The notes under the pieces are model-generated. The model was given only the letters and a program-made list of their open reading frames with translations, was not told the DNA's origin and searched no databases. Both the position numbers and the translations under genes were made by a program. A stretch of 64,000 nt of DNA. Source: Candidatus Nanoarchaeia archaeon. GTDB taxonomy: Archaea > Nanobdellota > Nanobdellia > Woesearchaeales > JACPBV01. Of this stretch, positions 52,757 through 61,963 are shown piece after piece; the stretch's first letter is position 1; every line of letters begins with the position of its first letter. The DNA lies in contig JANQNH010000021.1 of NCBI GenBank assembly GCA_028279655.1, positions 18,938-82,937 of the forward strand. Direction: 5' to 3'.

Positions 52757-53545
52757 TTATATTTCCAGTGTATCACCTGCACATAGTTTTTTTATCTTGA
52801 ACTCCTGGTAAAATCTTGATAATGCTGGTAAACTTACACAGTGCATTGGGTATATGTTTTTGATCTTGTTTTCTTTTAGGTAATCTATTGTCTTTTCAAC
52901 TACTTCTTTGTCTTCTTTCAGATGAAAACCACCTATAACAATATGGATGTCTTCACATTTACATACCTCTTTTGCATGCTCTATTGTGTTGCATATTCCT
53001 GCATGCCCACAACCAGAGATCACTACTAACCCTTTTTTTGTTTTTATCGCCAATGCTGAATCATCAATGGTGAAATCGGGTTGTTTCTTATTGTCTTTCA
53101 TCATATAAAACTTGGTTTTCTTCGCCTCAAAGTTGTTTCTTCTAGGGATCTCCCCAAGAAATGTTATGTTATCTGTAATCTTGTATGGCTCCTTGGATGT
53201 TATTAATTTAAACTTTTTTTTCATCTCTTCTAGTTTGTAAGGCATCCCAATATACATTCCGGTTGCTCTGTGCCTATCGACAAATGCTTCTGGATGGATA
53301 AGAACCTTATTTTTTTTGAGATATTTCAAACCATCCACATGATCCCAATGGCCGTGGCTAAGCACTAGGATATCAATGTCATTTAGGTCTTTTTTTAGCT
53401 GTTTTGCATTTTTTAGGAATACGTCGCTATGGCCAACGTCAAATAGGATTTTTTTATCTTCTTCGATAAGTATGCTTAGACCGTGCTCTGCTAAAAAGTC
53501 AGGTTCCTTTACTGTTTCTTCCTCACATAAGATTGTAATCTTCAT
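52757..53545 (-). CDS. Metallo-beta-lactamase-fold protein (COG1237, MJ0301-like) in the trp operon
   Basis: A 262-residue MBL hydrolase with complete metal ligands: LSHGHWDHVDGL (HxHxDH), ISGCGHAGICNT (His), GGFHL, and C-terminal MHCVSLPALSRFY. The layout matches COG1237 proteins such as MJ0301, annotated as a dihydropterin-ribofuranosylaminobenzene-phosphate synthase. A linked p-aminobenzoate/anthranilate-type substrate would be interesting next to trp genes, but the reaction is not certain. It abuts trpC (shared base at 53545). Confidence 0.8.
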   Translation of the reverse strand: MKITILCEEETVKEPDFLAEHGLSILIEEDKKILFDVGHSDVFLKNAKQLKKDLNDIDILVLSHGHWDHVDGLKYLKKNKVLIHPEAFVDRHRATGMYIGMPYKLEEMKKKFKLITSKEPYKITDNITFLGEIPRRNNFEAKKTKFYMMKDNKKQPDFTIDDSALAIKTKKGLVVISGCGHAGICNTIEHAKEVCKCEDIHIVIGGFHLKEDKEVVEKTIDYLKENKIKNIYPMHCVSLPALSRFYQEFKIKKLCAGDTLEI

Positions 53546-54303
53546 TATTTCATCAACTCATTGATCTTTTTGTTTTTGTCTTTTGATTTCATTATTGATG
53601 TTCCTATAAGAACAGCGTTGGCCTTACTTTTTACTTTTTTTATGTCTTTGCTTGTGTTGAAACCGCTTTCGCTCACTGTGATTTTGTTCCTTGGAATCTT
53701 ATTTATTAGGTTTAATGTTGTGTTCAGGTCTATCTTTAGTGTGTCGAGGTTTCTGTTGTTGATTCCGATTATTTCCACGTTGGTAGGTAGTTTTTTTAGC
53801 TCTTTTTCATTATGGATCTCTACCAGACAGTCCATGTTGTATCTTTTTGCAATCTTTATGAATGATTCTATCTTTTGTTTTGTCAGTACTGATGCTATTA
53901 GTAATATTGCATCTGCACCAACCCTTCTGCTTTCATAAACCTGGTATTCGTCTATTATGAAGTCTTTTCTAAGCAAGGGTTTTTTTGTCAGTTTTCTCGC
54001 TTCTGTCAATGCGTGAGGGCCTGTGAAGAAGAAGTGAAGGTCTGTGAGTACGGATATTGCATTTACCTTTCTGTTCTTCTGGTATATCCTTGCTGTTTTT
54101 TCCAGACTGAAGTTCTTGTTAATCATCCCTTTTGATGGAGAACCTTTCTTGATCTCTGCGATTAAGCTAAGCGGTCTGCTTATGGCTTTTTTGAAGTTTC
54201 TATCTGACCTTTTTAGTCTGGATTTAAATCTAACCAGAGGGAGTACCTTTTTCCTCCTTCTTACTTCTCTTTCCTTATTTTTTATTATTTCATCTAGTAT
54301 CAT
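53545..54303 (-). CDS. trpC: Indole-3-glycerol phosphate synthase
   Basis: A 252-residue TIM barrel. Catalytic Lys and Glu are in LIAEIKKGSPSKG, the second catalytic Lys in PLLRKDFIIDEYQV, Glu in CLVEIHNEKEL, Asn in IGINNRNLDTLKIDL and Ser in TVSESGFNTSKDI. It closes the indole ring from CdRP. It is 33 bp downstream of trpD and directly ahead of the MBL-fold gene. Confidence 0.96.
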   Translation of the reverse strand: MILDEIIKNKEREVRRRKKVLPLVRFKSRLKRSDRNFKKAISRPLSLIAEIKKGSPSKGMINKNFSLEKTARIYQKNRKVNAISVLTDLHFFFTGPHALTEARKLTKKPLLRKDFIIDEYQVYESRRVGADAILLIASVLTKQKIESFIKIAKRYNMDCLVEIHNEKELKKLPTNVEIIGINNRNLDTLKIDLNTTLNLINKIPRNKITVSESGFNTSKDIKKVKSKANAVLIGTSIMKSKDKNKKINELMK

Positions 54304-54336
54304 TTTCCTAATCCCCAGAATATTAATGAGGACATT

Positions 54337-55350
54337 CTACTTATTTGTCCAATCCTTCAGGTTATTAAGCTTTTCTAAAGCTTTGCCAGAATCAATAGAG
54401 TCTTTTGCTATCTCAATGCCTTCTTTTATGCTTGCTGCTTTGCCTGCTGCGTATATGGCTGCTGCAGCGTTAAGTACAACTATGTCTCTTTTTGGTCCTT
54501 TTTCTTTATTGTTTAGTATATCTAGAATTATTTTTGCATTATCTTCTGGAGAATTTCCTTGTACTTCTTTTAGTTCTGCCAGTTTTATTCCGAAGTCTGT
54601 TGGTTTTATCTCGTATGTTTCTACGTGCCCATCTTTGTATTCTGCTACTTTTGTCGGGCCATTAAGGCTTATCTCATCTAATCCGTTTCCGTGGATAACC
54701 AAGGCGTGTTTACATCCAAGTTTTCCTAAGACTTCTGATAGTGGTTCAACCAAGGATTCATCAAAAACGCCCATCAGTTCGTAGGGTGCTTCTGCCGGGT
54801 TTGTCAATGGTCCAAGGATGTTGAAAACAGTCCTTACTGCAAGTTCTTTTCTTGGGCCGATTGCATATTTCATTGCTGAGTGGAATTTAGGAGCGAACAT
54901 ATATCCAATTCCTACTTCGTCTATGCATTTCTCTACCTGTTTTGGATCCAGGTCTATCTTTATACCTAGAGATGCAAGAACATCTGCTGATCCTGACTTG
55001 CTCGATACACTCTTATTGCCATGTTTTGCAACAGGGATTCCTGCTCCTGCTGTTACAAATGCTGCTGCTGTTGAGATATTGAATGTGCCAGACTTGTCTC
55101 CCCCTGTCCCAACAACATCGATAAGCTCTTGTTGGTTGCTTGGCTTGATCCTTGAAGCTTTTTCTCTCATAACCTTAGCGCAAGCTGTAATCTCATCTAT
55201 TGTCTCTCCTTTTAACCTTAAAGATACTAGAAAGCCTGCTATCTGAGCATCTGTTGCATTACCTGACATTATCTCATTCATCACTTCTTCTGCCTCTTGT
55301 AATGTCAGGTCCTGCTTTTCAATCAGCTTGGAGATGGCTTCCTGAATCAT
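54337..55350 (-). CDS. trpD: Anthranilate phosphoribosyltransferase
   Basis: A 337-residue enzyme of normal length. The PRPP-binding DVVGTGGDKSGTFNIST and the glycine-rich KHGNKSVSSKSGSADVL are intact, with LGPLTNPAEA further on. It joins anthranilate and PRPP. It overlaps trpG by 4 bp. Confidence 0.96.
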   Translation of the reverse strand: MIQEAISKLIEKQDLTLQEAEEVMNEIMSGNATDAQIAGFLVSLRLKGETIDEITACAKVMREKASRIKPSNQQELIDVVGTGGDKSGTFNISTAAAFVTAGAGIPVAKHGNKSVSSKSGSADVLASLGIKIDLDPKQVEKCIDEVGIGYMFAPKFHSAMKYAIGPRKELAVRTVFNILGPLTNPAEAPYELMGVFDESLVEPLSEVLGKLGCKHALVIHGNGLDEISLNGPTKVAEYKDGHVETYEIKPTDFGIKLAELKEVQGNSPEDNAKIILDILNNKEKGPKRDIVVLNAAAAIYAAGKAASIKEGIEIAKDSIDSGKALEKLNNLKDWTNK

Positions 55351-55928
55351 TTTGCCACCATCTTAATGATGTTTTCTATTATCAGTCCTCCAACTGGAGT
55401 TAGTATAGACTCTGGATGAAATTGTACTCCAATAACTGGAAATTCCTTATGCCTAACAGCCATTACAAGGTCTCTGTTTATAGTCCTTGCTGATATCTCA
55501 AAACAATAAGGTATGTCATATCCTACAAGGCTGTGATATCTGCCTGCCTGGAATGGGTTTTCAATGTCCTTAAATATCCCCTGAGAATCATGGGTAACCT
55601 TGGATGGTTTTCCATGGATTGTTTCAACTGCTTTGTCGATCCTGCCTCCGAAGCATTCTATGATGCACTGGTGGCCTAGGCATACTCCAAATATCGGAAT
55701 CTTTTCATGATAGTTCTCGATTATCTCTTTTGAGTTTCCTGCTCCTTTTGGGTTTCCAGGCCCTGGTGAAATAACTATCAGGTCTGGTTTAAACTTCTTT
55801 ATCGACTGATCTATTATTTTCATATCTATGTTGTTCCTGTAAACCAAGACTTCGCAGTTTCTTTTTTGGAATTCATCTACAAGGTTATAGGTAAATGAAT
55901 CAAAGTTGTCTATGAATAGGACTTTCAT
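55347..55928 (-). CDS. trpG: Anthranilate synthase glutaminase component
   Basis: ATG 55928 (MKVLFIDNFDSFTYNLVDEF) overlaps the trpE stop by 4 bp and is preferred to the longer track start. About 193 residues. Motifs: VISPGPGNPKGAGNS, nucleophile Cys in GVCLGHQCI, and catalytic His-Glu in VQFHPESIL. It feeds ammonia to TrpE. In some archaea the same subunit also serves p-aminobenzoate synthesis, but no pabB is seen here. Confidence 0.96.
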   Translation of the reverse strand: MKVLFIDNFDSFTYNLVDEFQKRNCEVLVYRNNIDMKIIDQSIKKFKPDLIVISPGPGNPKGAGNSKEIIENYHEKIPIFGVCLGHQCIIECFGGRIDKAVETIHGKPSKVTHDSQGIFKDIENPFQAGRYHSLVGYDIPYCFEISARTINRDLVMAVRHKEFPVIGVQFHPESILTPVGGLIIENIIKMVAK

Positions 55929-57535
55929 TTCAACCCTCCGGCAAGGGTAATTGCCTTTAGGCATGCCTTAGCTTTTTTCTCTGTCTCTAAGAATTCGTTT
56001 TTTGGAATGGAATCATATACTATCCCTGCTCCTGCCCTTACGTATGCTTTATTGTTTTTTAAGAACATGCTCCTTATTACGATTGTTGTGTCCATGTCTC
56101 CATTAGGGGTTATATAGCCTACGGCTCCACCATAAAACCCTCTTTTTGTCTTTTCATGCTGCCTTATCAGTTTCATAGCCTCAACCTTCGGAGCTCCTGT
56201 TAATGTTCCCATGTTCATTGTTGCCAAGTAAGCGTGAAGTGCATCAAGGCCTTTCTTAAGTGTCCCATTAACATTTGAGACTAGGTGTTGAACATGAGAG
56301 TATTTTTCAACTATGAACGGTTCATTACAGAATCTAGTGCCTGTCTCTGAGACCTTTGCCACGTCGTTTCTTGCAAGATCGATCAACATTGTGTGTTCTG
56401 CAAGTTCTTTTTCATCTATCTTTAATTCGGTCTCGTATCTAGAGTCCAGGTCTGGGTCTATCTGGTCGTTAATGATCCCTCTTGGCTTTGTCCCTGCTAT
56501 AGGCCTTATCTCTACTGTCTTTTCTTCGTCTCCCTGCACCCTCAGGGACATCTCAGGGGAGGCTCCCAGCAATATACCGTTGGACTGATTGATAAAGAAC
56601 ATGTATGGAGATGGATTAAGCTCCCTCAGTTTCTGATAGATATCCAAGGGCTCTGCATTGTAATCTGCAATTATTGTCCTGGAAGGAACAACCTGGAATA
56701 TATCTCCCTGAAGTATGTGGGTCTTCATCTTTGCAACTATGTCTTCGTATTCTTTTTGTGGAGTGTCTGTTTCTATCTCCTGTTTTTTTGGCCTTGCCTT
56801 TTTTGGTTTTGGCAGCTTTTTTACAAGCGCCTTTTCATATGTATCTATCTTTTTTATGCAATCTTTATATATCTCATTTGACTTGCTGTCTGTTATAAGG
56901 GCATTGGCTATAAGGTATGTTTTACCTTGCTTATGATCTATTAAGAAAAGATTATCAAGGAAGAATAATTCGTAGTCCGGATTCTTCAGAATGTCTTCTT
57001 CGTTTTCAGGAAGATCTTCGAATTGGTCGATAAAATCGTAAGAGATCGATCCGAAGAGTCCGCAGTAAGGGATGAATGGCTTTTCAGTTGGCTTGAACTT
57101 CATGGCAACTGTTCTGATAATGTCTATGTGGGTCTTTAATTTTAGTCGCTCATCTTCTGATACGTTTTTTCTTTTTGGTATCAGTTTTCCCTTTATTGAG
57201 TCTTGCTTATGTGTCAATTTGTCACAGAAGGATAGGTCTTTCTTGATTAGCTTAAGGATTTTTTTTCCTAACTGATTTAAGGCCTTGATCTCAAATTCTT
57301 CCTTTGATCCTGTTAGTTTTAGACAGGGGGAAACGCTTCCAATGCTTAATTCTCCGTATTTAGGGACAATATCTGCTGATTCCAGTAAAAGAGAGTTTTT
57401 TTTCCTCCCATAGTCTGAAAGCTTAGCAAAAAACTCTATAGAATCTATTGGGCCCTCTAATACTTTGTAAATAGGGATTATCTGCCCTAATTTCGCTTTT
57501 TTTACCTTATCTAGATAGTGTTCCAATTGGTCCAC
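55925..57535 (-). CDS. trpE: Anthranilate synthase component I
   Basis: A 536-residue chorismate-utilising enzyme starting at GTG 57535. The catalytic part has GASPEMSLRV, IRPIAGTKPRG, HTMLIDLARNDVAKV, GTLTGAPKVEAMKLI and GGAVGYITPNGD. The N-terminal domain has a likely Trp feedback site (LLESADIVPKYGELSIG, an LLES motif as in feedback-regulated TrpE). First gene of the operon; the minus-strand TATA TTTATATAA is about 36 bp upstream, giving a leader of roughly 10 nt. Confidence 0.96.
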   Translation of the reverse strand: MDQLEHYLDKVKKAKLGQIIPIYKVLEGPIDSIEFFAKLSDYGRKKNSLLLESADIVPKYGELSIGSVSPCLKLTGSKEEFEIKALNQLGKKILKLIKKDLSFCDKLTHKQDSIKGKLIPKRKNVSEDERLKLKTHIDIIRTVAMKFKPTEKPFIPYCGLFGSISYDFIDQFEDLPENEEDILKNPDYELFFLDNLFLIDHKQGKTYLIANALITDSKSNEIYKDCIKKIDTYEKALVKKLPKPKKARPKKQEIETDTPQKEYEDIVAKMKTHILQGDIFQVVPSRTIIADYNAEPLDIYQKLRELNPSPYMFFINQSNGILLGASPEMSLRVQGDEEKTVEIRPIAGTKPRGIINDQIDPDLDSRYETELKIDEKELAEHTMLIDLARNDVAKVSETGTRFCNEPFIVEKYSHVQHLVSNVNGTLKKGLDALHAYLATMNMGTLTGAPKVEAMKLIRQHEKTKRGFYGGAVGYITPNGDMDTTIVIRSMFLKNNKAYVRAGAGIVYDSIPKNEFLETEKKAKACLKAITLAGGLK

Positions 57536-57567
57536 CCCACATATTTATTAGTCTGGTAAAGGTGATA

Positions 57568-57576
57568 TTATATAAA
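57568..57576 (-). promoter_or_regulatory. TATA box of the trp operon
   Basis: TTTATATAA on the minus strand is centred about 37 bp upstream of the trpE GTG. Beyond it, TGAAAAGTGA (57600-57609) and its exact reverse complement TCACTTTTCA (57737-57746) lie 127 bp apart. They may be regulator half-sites. The rest of the 266-bp gap (57536-57801) is AT-rich and holds no gene I can support. Confidence 0.5.
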
Positions 57577-57801
57577 CTTTTTTCTTTAGTTCGAGGGAGT
57601 GAAAAGTGAATAAGGCTTATTAATGCTCTAAATAGCTTTTTAAAGGTATTTATCGCTTCTTTTTTATATATAAGGTTTAAAACTATCTTTATAACTATAT
57701 AGAACTCAAATATTCCTTTTTCCGAGCCACGGACAATCACTTTTCATTTTTTATTGTATTTTTTATTGTGGTTGGGTAGTATTTAATGGTTATGGATTTT
57801 T

Positions 57802-59409
57802 TTAAGGTGATCTGCTTGCCTGGTTTGTTCCTCCATAAGCACCAATATTTATCCTTCTTCCATTTGGCTCGGGCTCCTCTCCTATTGGTGAGGCAGGATC
57901 ACCAGCATCAATGCATGGACTTGTTACATCATCTATAGCCCAAGTTCCAGTTTCTGGATTGAATCTACCTCCTTTTGATAGTAGATGATAATCTCCATCA
58001 ACCCAAATATCGTCACTTCTATCACCCGGTGTCCCATTGTCATCAAAATGCCCAAAATATTTGAACATTGGATCATTACTGATGTTTCCTTCACCCGGAT
58101 AGCCACCTTGCACGCAACTGTAGGTTATATTAGGTTTATCGGTTAGGTCTATTATCTGTTCAAGCCCATTATTGTAAAAGATACTGTTCGTAATTATTGA
58201 GTCAGTTCCCTTATTTAGTATTCCTCCTCCAATAGATGTTGCAGAGTTATTGATTATAGCGCAGTTTACTAAGAGAACCTTGTATCCTTGACCATCCCCA
58301 TTATCACCAATCCTAGGGAGATTCAATGTTTCTTGGGTTTGGTTATTTTCCAAGTATAAACCCCCACCAATTGGGGCAAAATTCGATAGGACATTGCAGT
58401 TTTCTGCGATTAGATAGTGAGTTACTATGTACATTGCACCCCCATAATCTGCCATATTGTGTTTCATATTGCATTCGGTCATGGTTAAACTGCTGTCTAT
58501 GCTGGTAATGGCCCCTCCATATTCTCCGTGATTGTTGAGGAGATTACAGTTTATCATATAGGTGTTGCTATCTAGGTTGCGAACTGCACCTCCTAATCCT
58601 AGGTTATAGGTAAAATCGCAGTTAGAAAATTGAGGGTTGCTCAGATAGATATATACTGCGCTGCATCCTGAATTCCTTTCGGTTCTACAGTTTCTGATTG
58701 TGGGGCTGCTGTTTCTTATGAAGATTGCTGAACCATGTTCAGAATCATGGTCATAATCTCCACCTGAGATGGCATTAAAGGATTCACCACCAGTTATTGT
58801 AACCCCATCCAAAACCGCTGTTGGATCATCTCCTTGGGAGATTACTACATGGATACTATTGTCAGCACGAGAAGGATCTCCCAGCATTTTAAAGGGATAA
58901 TCAACTGGGACATCATTATTATTTAGGTCCCCACTAAGGATTGTTTCATATAACACCATATGCCTAGCATCAGGATCTGGATTGTTAATCCCTGCATATC
59001 CTCCTTTGATAGCAACTCCATTTTTAAGGGAGAAGGATGCTTCCTTGTCATGAGGTTTGTTATTGTTGCCTAAATCTGGAGTGTATTTGCCTTGGGCAAT
59101 TTTTATTGTATCGCCTGGTTGAGCATAAGCCAAGGCATCCTGCAGATGAATACATGCATTGAACCAGGAAGAGCCATCATTAGAGCCAAGGGCACTTCTA
59201 TCGACATGTATATCATTTGCCTTCAGATTATTAGCTCCAAGCAATAGAGCTATGGCAACTAAGCTTTTGTATGCTACTGATTTTAATTGTCTTGTCGTAG
59301 TTTGATGTTTTTTTCTTGCTAGACCAAAAAAATCACCAAAATGGCCTAATCTCTCAACTAAGGAACTCTTAGCCTTATTTTTCATAAGCAGAATTCTATC
59401 TATTGACAT
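57802..59409 (-). CDS. Secreted right-handed beta-helix protein, bacterial PMP-like
   Basis: A 535-residue protein. A long basic N-terminus precedes a signal-like helix (about 48-61, SLVAIALLLGANNLKAN). The mature part starts IHVDRSALGSNDGSSWFNACIHLQDAL, a common bacterial surface-protein opening, then carries parallel beta-helix turns with GGA-type motifs (NSGCSAVYIY, GGAVRNLDSNTYMINC, GGAITSIDSS, GGAMYIVTH, GGGLYLENN, GGGILNKG). It ends with INIGAYGGTNQASRS, frequent in Planctomycetes and other bacteria. Likely an adhesin or polysaccharide-binding protein gained from bacteria. Confidence 0.8.
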   Translation of the reverse strand: MSIDRILLMKNKAKSSLVERLGHFGDFFGLARKKHQTTTRQLKSVAYKSLVAIALLLGANNLKANDIHVDRSALGSNDGSSWFNACIHLQDALAYAQPGDTIKIAQGKYTPDLGNNNKPHDKEASFSLKNGVAIKGGYAGINNPDPDARHMVLYETILSGDLNNNDVPVDYPFKMLGDPSRADNSIHVVISQGDDPTAVLDGVTITGGESFNAISGGDYDHDSEHGSAIFIRNSSPTIRNCRTERNSGCSAVYIYLSNPQFSNCDFTYNLGLGGAVRNLDSNTYMINCNLLNNHGEYGGAITSIDSSLTMTECNMKHNMADYGGAMYIVTHYLIAENCNVLSNFAPIGGGLYLENNQTQETLNLPRIGDNGDGQGYKVLLVNCAIINNSATSIGGGILNKGTDSIITNSIFYNNGLEQIIDLTDKPNITYSCVQGGYPGEGNISNDPMFKYFGHFDDNGTPGDRSDDIWVDGDYHLLSKGGRFNPETGTWAIDDVTSPCIDAGDPASPIGEEPEPNGRRINIGAYGGTNQASRSP

Positions 59410-59567
59410 TTTAATGGGTATGAATATTATCCAATCATTTATCTAGAGAGATATAAAACTTTGTATTTCATTTAGATGTTTGGGTTCTTTGTAATTGTAT
59501 TAATATGTCTTCTTTGGATTTGAAGTTTTCAATTAACTTTATATACAAGTGGTCTTCAAATCTAGGT

Positions 59568-60467
59568 ATGAAACATACTTTGAAGGTTACTTTATTCTTG
59601 GTTTCTCTTTTTTTTGTAGCTCAGGTTGTTGGTTTATTGGTTACTGTTGGTTATATGGATCAGGAGGCTGCTAGGGAAGCAGGAGAGATTAGGTTTGAGG
59701 AGCTTCCGTATGATATTGACAGGCCTCCTGTTGAGCAGAAGAGCTCTTTTATCTTCATATTTATAGCCATCCTGGTTGGAACCATCCTGGTTTTGCTTTT
59801 GATAAGGTTTAAGAAAACAATGTTATGGAGGCTCTGGTTCTTTTTGGCTGTTGTATTGTCATTATCCATAGCGTTCTCTGCTTTCATTAATCCATACATT
59901 GCCTTCTTGCTCAGCTTGATCCTTTCTGTGTTCAAGATATTCAAGCCGAATATCTATATACATAACATAACCGAGGTTTTTGTATATGGGGGATTGGCTG
60001 CTATATTTGTTCCTGTAATGAACCTGTTTGCGGTCTTTATCCTGTTGATGTTAATATCGATCTATGATTTTATTGCTGTATTCAAGATAAAACACATGGT
60101 GACTATGGCTAAGTTCCAGACAAAATCAAAGATGTTTGCAGGATTGCTGATCCCTTACAAAAGAGGCAAGATCGGAAATGGAAAGAAAGAGGGTATGGTA
60201 AAGAAAGTTGTAAAGACTGCAATTTTAGGAGGGGGGGATATTGGGTTTCCACTGTTGTTTTCTGGTGTTGTAATGAAAGGGATGATGGTCGATTATGGTA
60301 TGGTTGCTGGATTCTTGAGGACATTGATAATTCCGGTTATTGTCAGTGCTTTTCTGTTCTTGTTGTTTGTAAAGGGAAAGAAGGACAGGTTCTATCCTGC
60401 TATGCCTGTCTTGACAGCTGGTTGTTTTTTTGGGTATGGTGTTTTATTGTTGATTAATCTTATCTAG
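59568..60467 (+). CDS. Presenilin/signal-peptide-peptidase-like intramembrane aspartyl protease
   Basis: ATG 59568 (MKHTLKVTLF) is chosen: TATA (CTTTATATACA) lies about 28 bp upstream, so the longer track start would be in the promoter. About 299 residues with nine hydrophobic segments. The catalytic Asp pair is present: YD in LISIYDFIAVF (helix 6) and GxGD in ILGGGDIGFP (helix 7). The PAL motif appears as YPAMPVLTAG. It cleaves membrane-spanning peptides such as signal peptide remnants. Tail-to-tail with the Lrp gene (4 bp overlap). Confidence 0.92.
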   Translation: MKHTLKVTLFLVSLFFVAQVVGLLVTVGYMDQEAAREAGEIRFEELPYDIDRPPVEQKSSFIFIFIAILVGTILVLLLIRFKKTMLWRLWFFLAVVLSLSIAFSAFINPYIAFLLSLILSVFKIFKPNIYIHNITEVFVYGGLAAIFVPVMNLFAVFILLMLISIYDFIAVFKIKHMVTMAKFQTKSKMFAGLLIPYKRGKIGNGKKEGMVKKVVKTAILGGGDIGFPLLFSGVVMKGMMVDYGMVAGFLRTLIIPVIVSAFLFLLFVKGKKDRFYPAMPVLTAGCFFGYGVLLLINLI

Positions 60468-61441
60468 AAGTTTTGAGGGAAGAAGTCTAACTTCATCTCA
60501 TTTGAGATTATAACTGATTCTATCTTTTTTATTATGTTTGGGAACCTGTTTCTTAATTCCTTGGTAAGCTTATGGATATATTCTAGATCTTCTGCTTCTA
60601 TCTCTAATTCCAGCTCCCAGGGACCTATTGTTTTCATCAGATGTATAACATTTGGCTTATTTTTGCAGAAGCTAAGCAATGATTCATATTCTTTCTTAGA
60701 TCTCTCTTGTACATAGATAAATATCTTAAAGTATTTTAATCCGATCTTGTTAAGATTGAAGAAAGTAGTATAACCTTCAATAAAGCCTATCTTATGAAAT
60801 TTCTTTATCTTATTCTGTACTGTTTTAACATCCACAGATAAATCCTTTGCTATGTCTAATAGGCGGAATCTTGCATTATTTGAGATTAAATGGATAAGTT
60901 TCTTATCTTTTTTGCTAAGTTCAATATTCTGGACCTTTCCTATGTAGAAGAGAAATTTTCTTTGGGTCTGTTTTTCTGGAATTAGGTAATCTCTATTGAA
61001 GAGGTATGCTTCATCGTTTACTAGCACAGAATAATCATGGACATACTTGCCATATTTCTCAAAGATAGAATTTTTTATCTTTGCAAATTCCCTGATTCCT
61101 ACTGCATAATGGCTTGTCATCAGGTCCCATCTTCCCTCACATTTTGCAACCCAGATTATATCCGGGTCTTCTACAAAGTCATTAAGCATCTTCGTCTCTT
61201 CTTCATCACTTAGGCCTTGGAACTGAAAGTAGATCTTATAGTTGAATATGTTTACTGTACCTAATGCAAAGACTGTAACAAATTTATTTATCACCCTGTT
61301 GTCCAATAGTTTGTTGAACCGGTAAGCGACTATATCTTTCTTAGACTTTATTTTTTTAGCAATTTCTTGATAGCTCAATCTTGCATTCTTGTCTAGTTCA
61401 TACATTATTGCTTTGTCAATCTTATCCAGTTTGTAGGTCAT
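60464..61441 (-). CDS. Tandem-duplicated Lrp/AsnC-like regulator, second paralogue
   Basis: A 325-residue protein with the same double layout as the gene at 31261: HTH 1 (KNARLSYQEIAKKIKSKKDIVAYRFNKLL), RAM-like domain 1 with CEGRWDLM, HTH 2 (RFRLLDIAKDLSVDVKTVQNKIKKFHKIG) and RAM-like domain 2 with TIGPWELELEI. The repeated (C/G)xGxWD/E pattern in each sensor half marks the ligand pocket region. Its target is unknown. Confidence 0.85.
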   Translation of the reverse strand: MTYKLDKIDKAIMYELDKNARLSYQEIAKKIKSKKDIVAYRFNKLLDNRVINKFVTVFALGTVNIFNYKIYFQFQGLSDEEETKMLNDFVEDPDIIWVAKCEGRWDLMTSHYAVGIREFAKIKNSIFEKYGKYVHDYSVLVNDEAYLFNRDYLIPEKQTQRKFLFYIGKVQNIELSKKDKKLIHLISNNARFRLLDIAKDLSVDVKTVQNKIKKFHKIGFIEGYTTFFNLNKIGLKYFKIFIYVQERSKKEYESLLSFCKNKPNVIHLMKTIGPWELELEIEAEDLEYIHKLTKELRNRFPNIIKKIESVIISNEMKLDFFPQNF

Positions 61442-61572
61442 ATTCCAATGATAATGGAGATTTGTTTATTAATTTTACTCTTTTGTTTAAATATTCTGTG
61501 GAATTTCTTATATATTGGTATATAACTACCATAAAGTAATGAAAATGTATTTGATTAAGATTGGTGAGAGTA

Positions 61573-61953
61573 ATGGATCTAGCTGAACTAGCTAAGAAGT
61601 ACTATGGGCTAGTAGATTCCTATAGAATATCAGAATCAGAAGTAGATGAATCAGTACTAGATCAACTACTAGACTTATTTGCAGAGGATGCTGTGTATCA
61701 AAGGTGTGAGAGAGAGTTTAAAGGAAGAAAAGAATTGGAGGATCTATATCGGAATCAGAGAACAATGATGGGAAGACATAAAATTAAGAATATGGTCATA
61801 GAAGGGCGACAGATAGGTATTGAGGGCACATTTTTTAAAAAAAACGGTTCAGAAGAAGGATTAAAATTTGCAGATTTCTTTGTTTATAATGCAGAGGGAT
61901 TGATCCAAAGAAGAGGGACATACTTAGGGGAGGGATTTAAAAAAACAGTGTAG
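61573..61953 (+). CDS. NTF2/SnoaL-like domain protein
   Basis: About 126 residues from ATG 61573 (track start TTG 61561 adds four). The pattern of a helix (LAELAKKYYGLVD), then LLDLFAEDAVYQRCEREFKGRKELEDLYRNQ, and three long strands (HKIKNMVIEGRQIGIEGTFF; LKFADFFVYNAEGLIQRRGTYLG) is typical of the NTF2-like fold. Ligand or activity unknown. Convergent with the MBL-fold gene. Confidence 0.75.
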   Translation: MDLAELAKKYYGLVDSYRISESEVDESVLDQLLDLFAEDAVYQRCEREFKGRKELEDLYRNQRTMMGRHKIKNMVIEGRQIGIEGTFFKKNGSEEGLKFADFFVYNAEGLIQRRGTYLGEGFKKTV

Positions 61954-61963
61954 GTATGAAAGA

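Noticed and set aside
57507-57740. 77-residue ORF as a trp leader peptide or upstream gene
   Set aside because: It overlaps the start of trpE and the TATA box, has only one Trp codon and no ribosome-binding site; it is a shadow frame.
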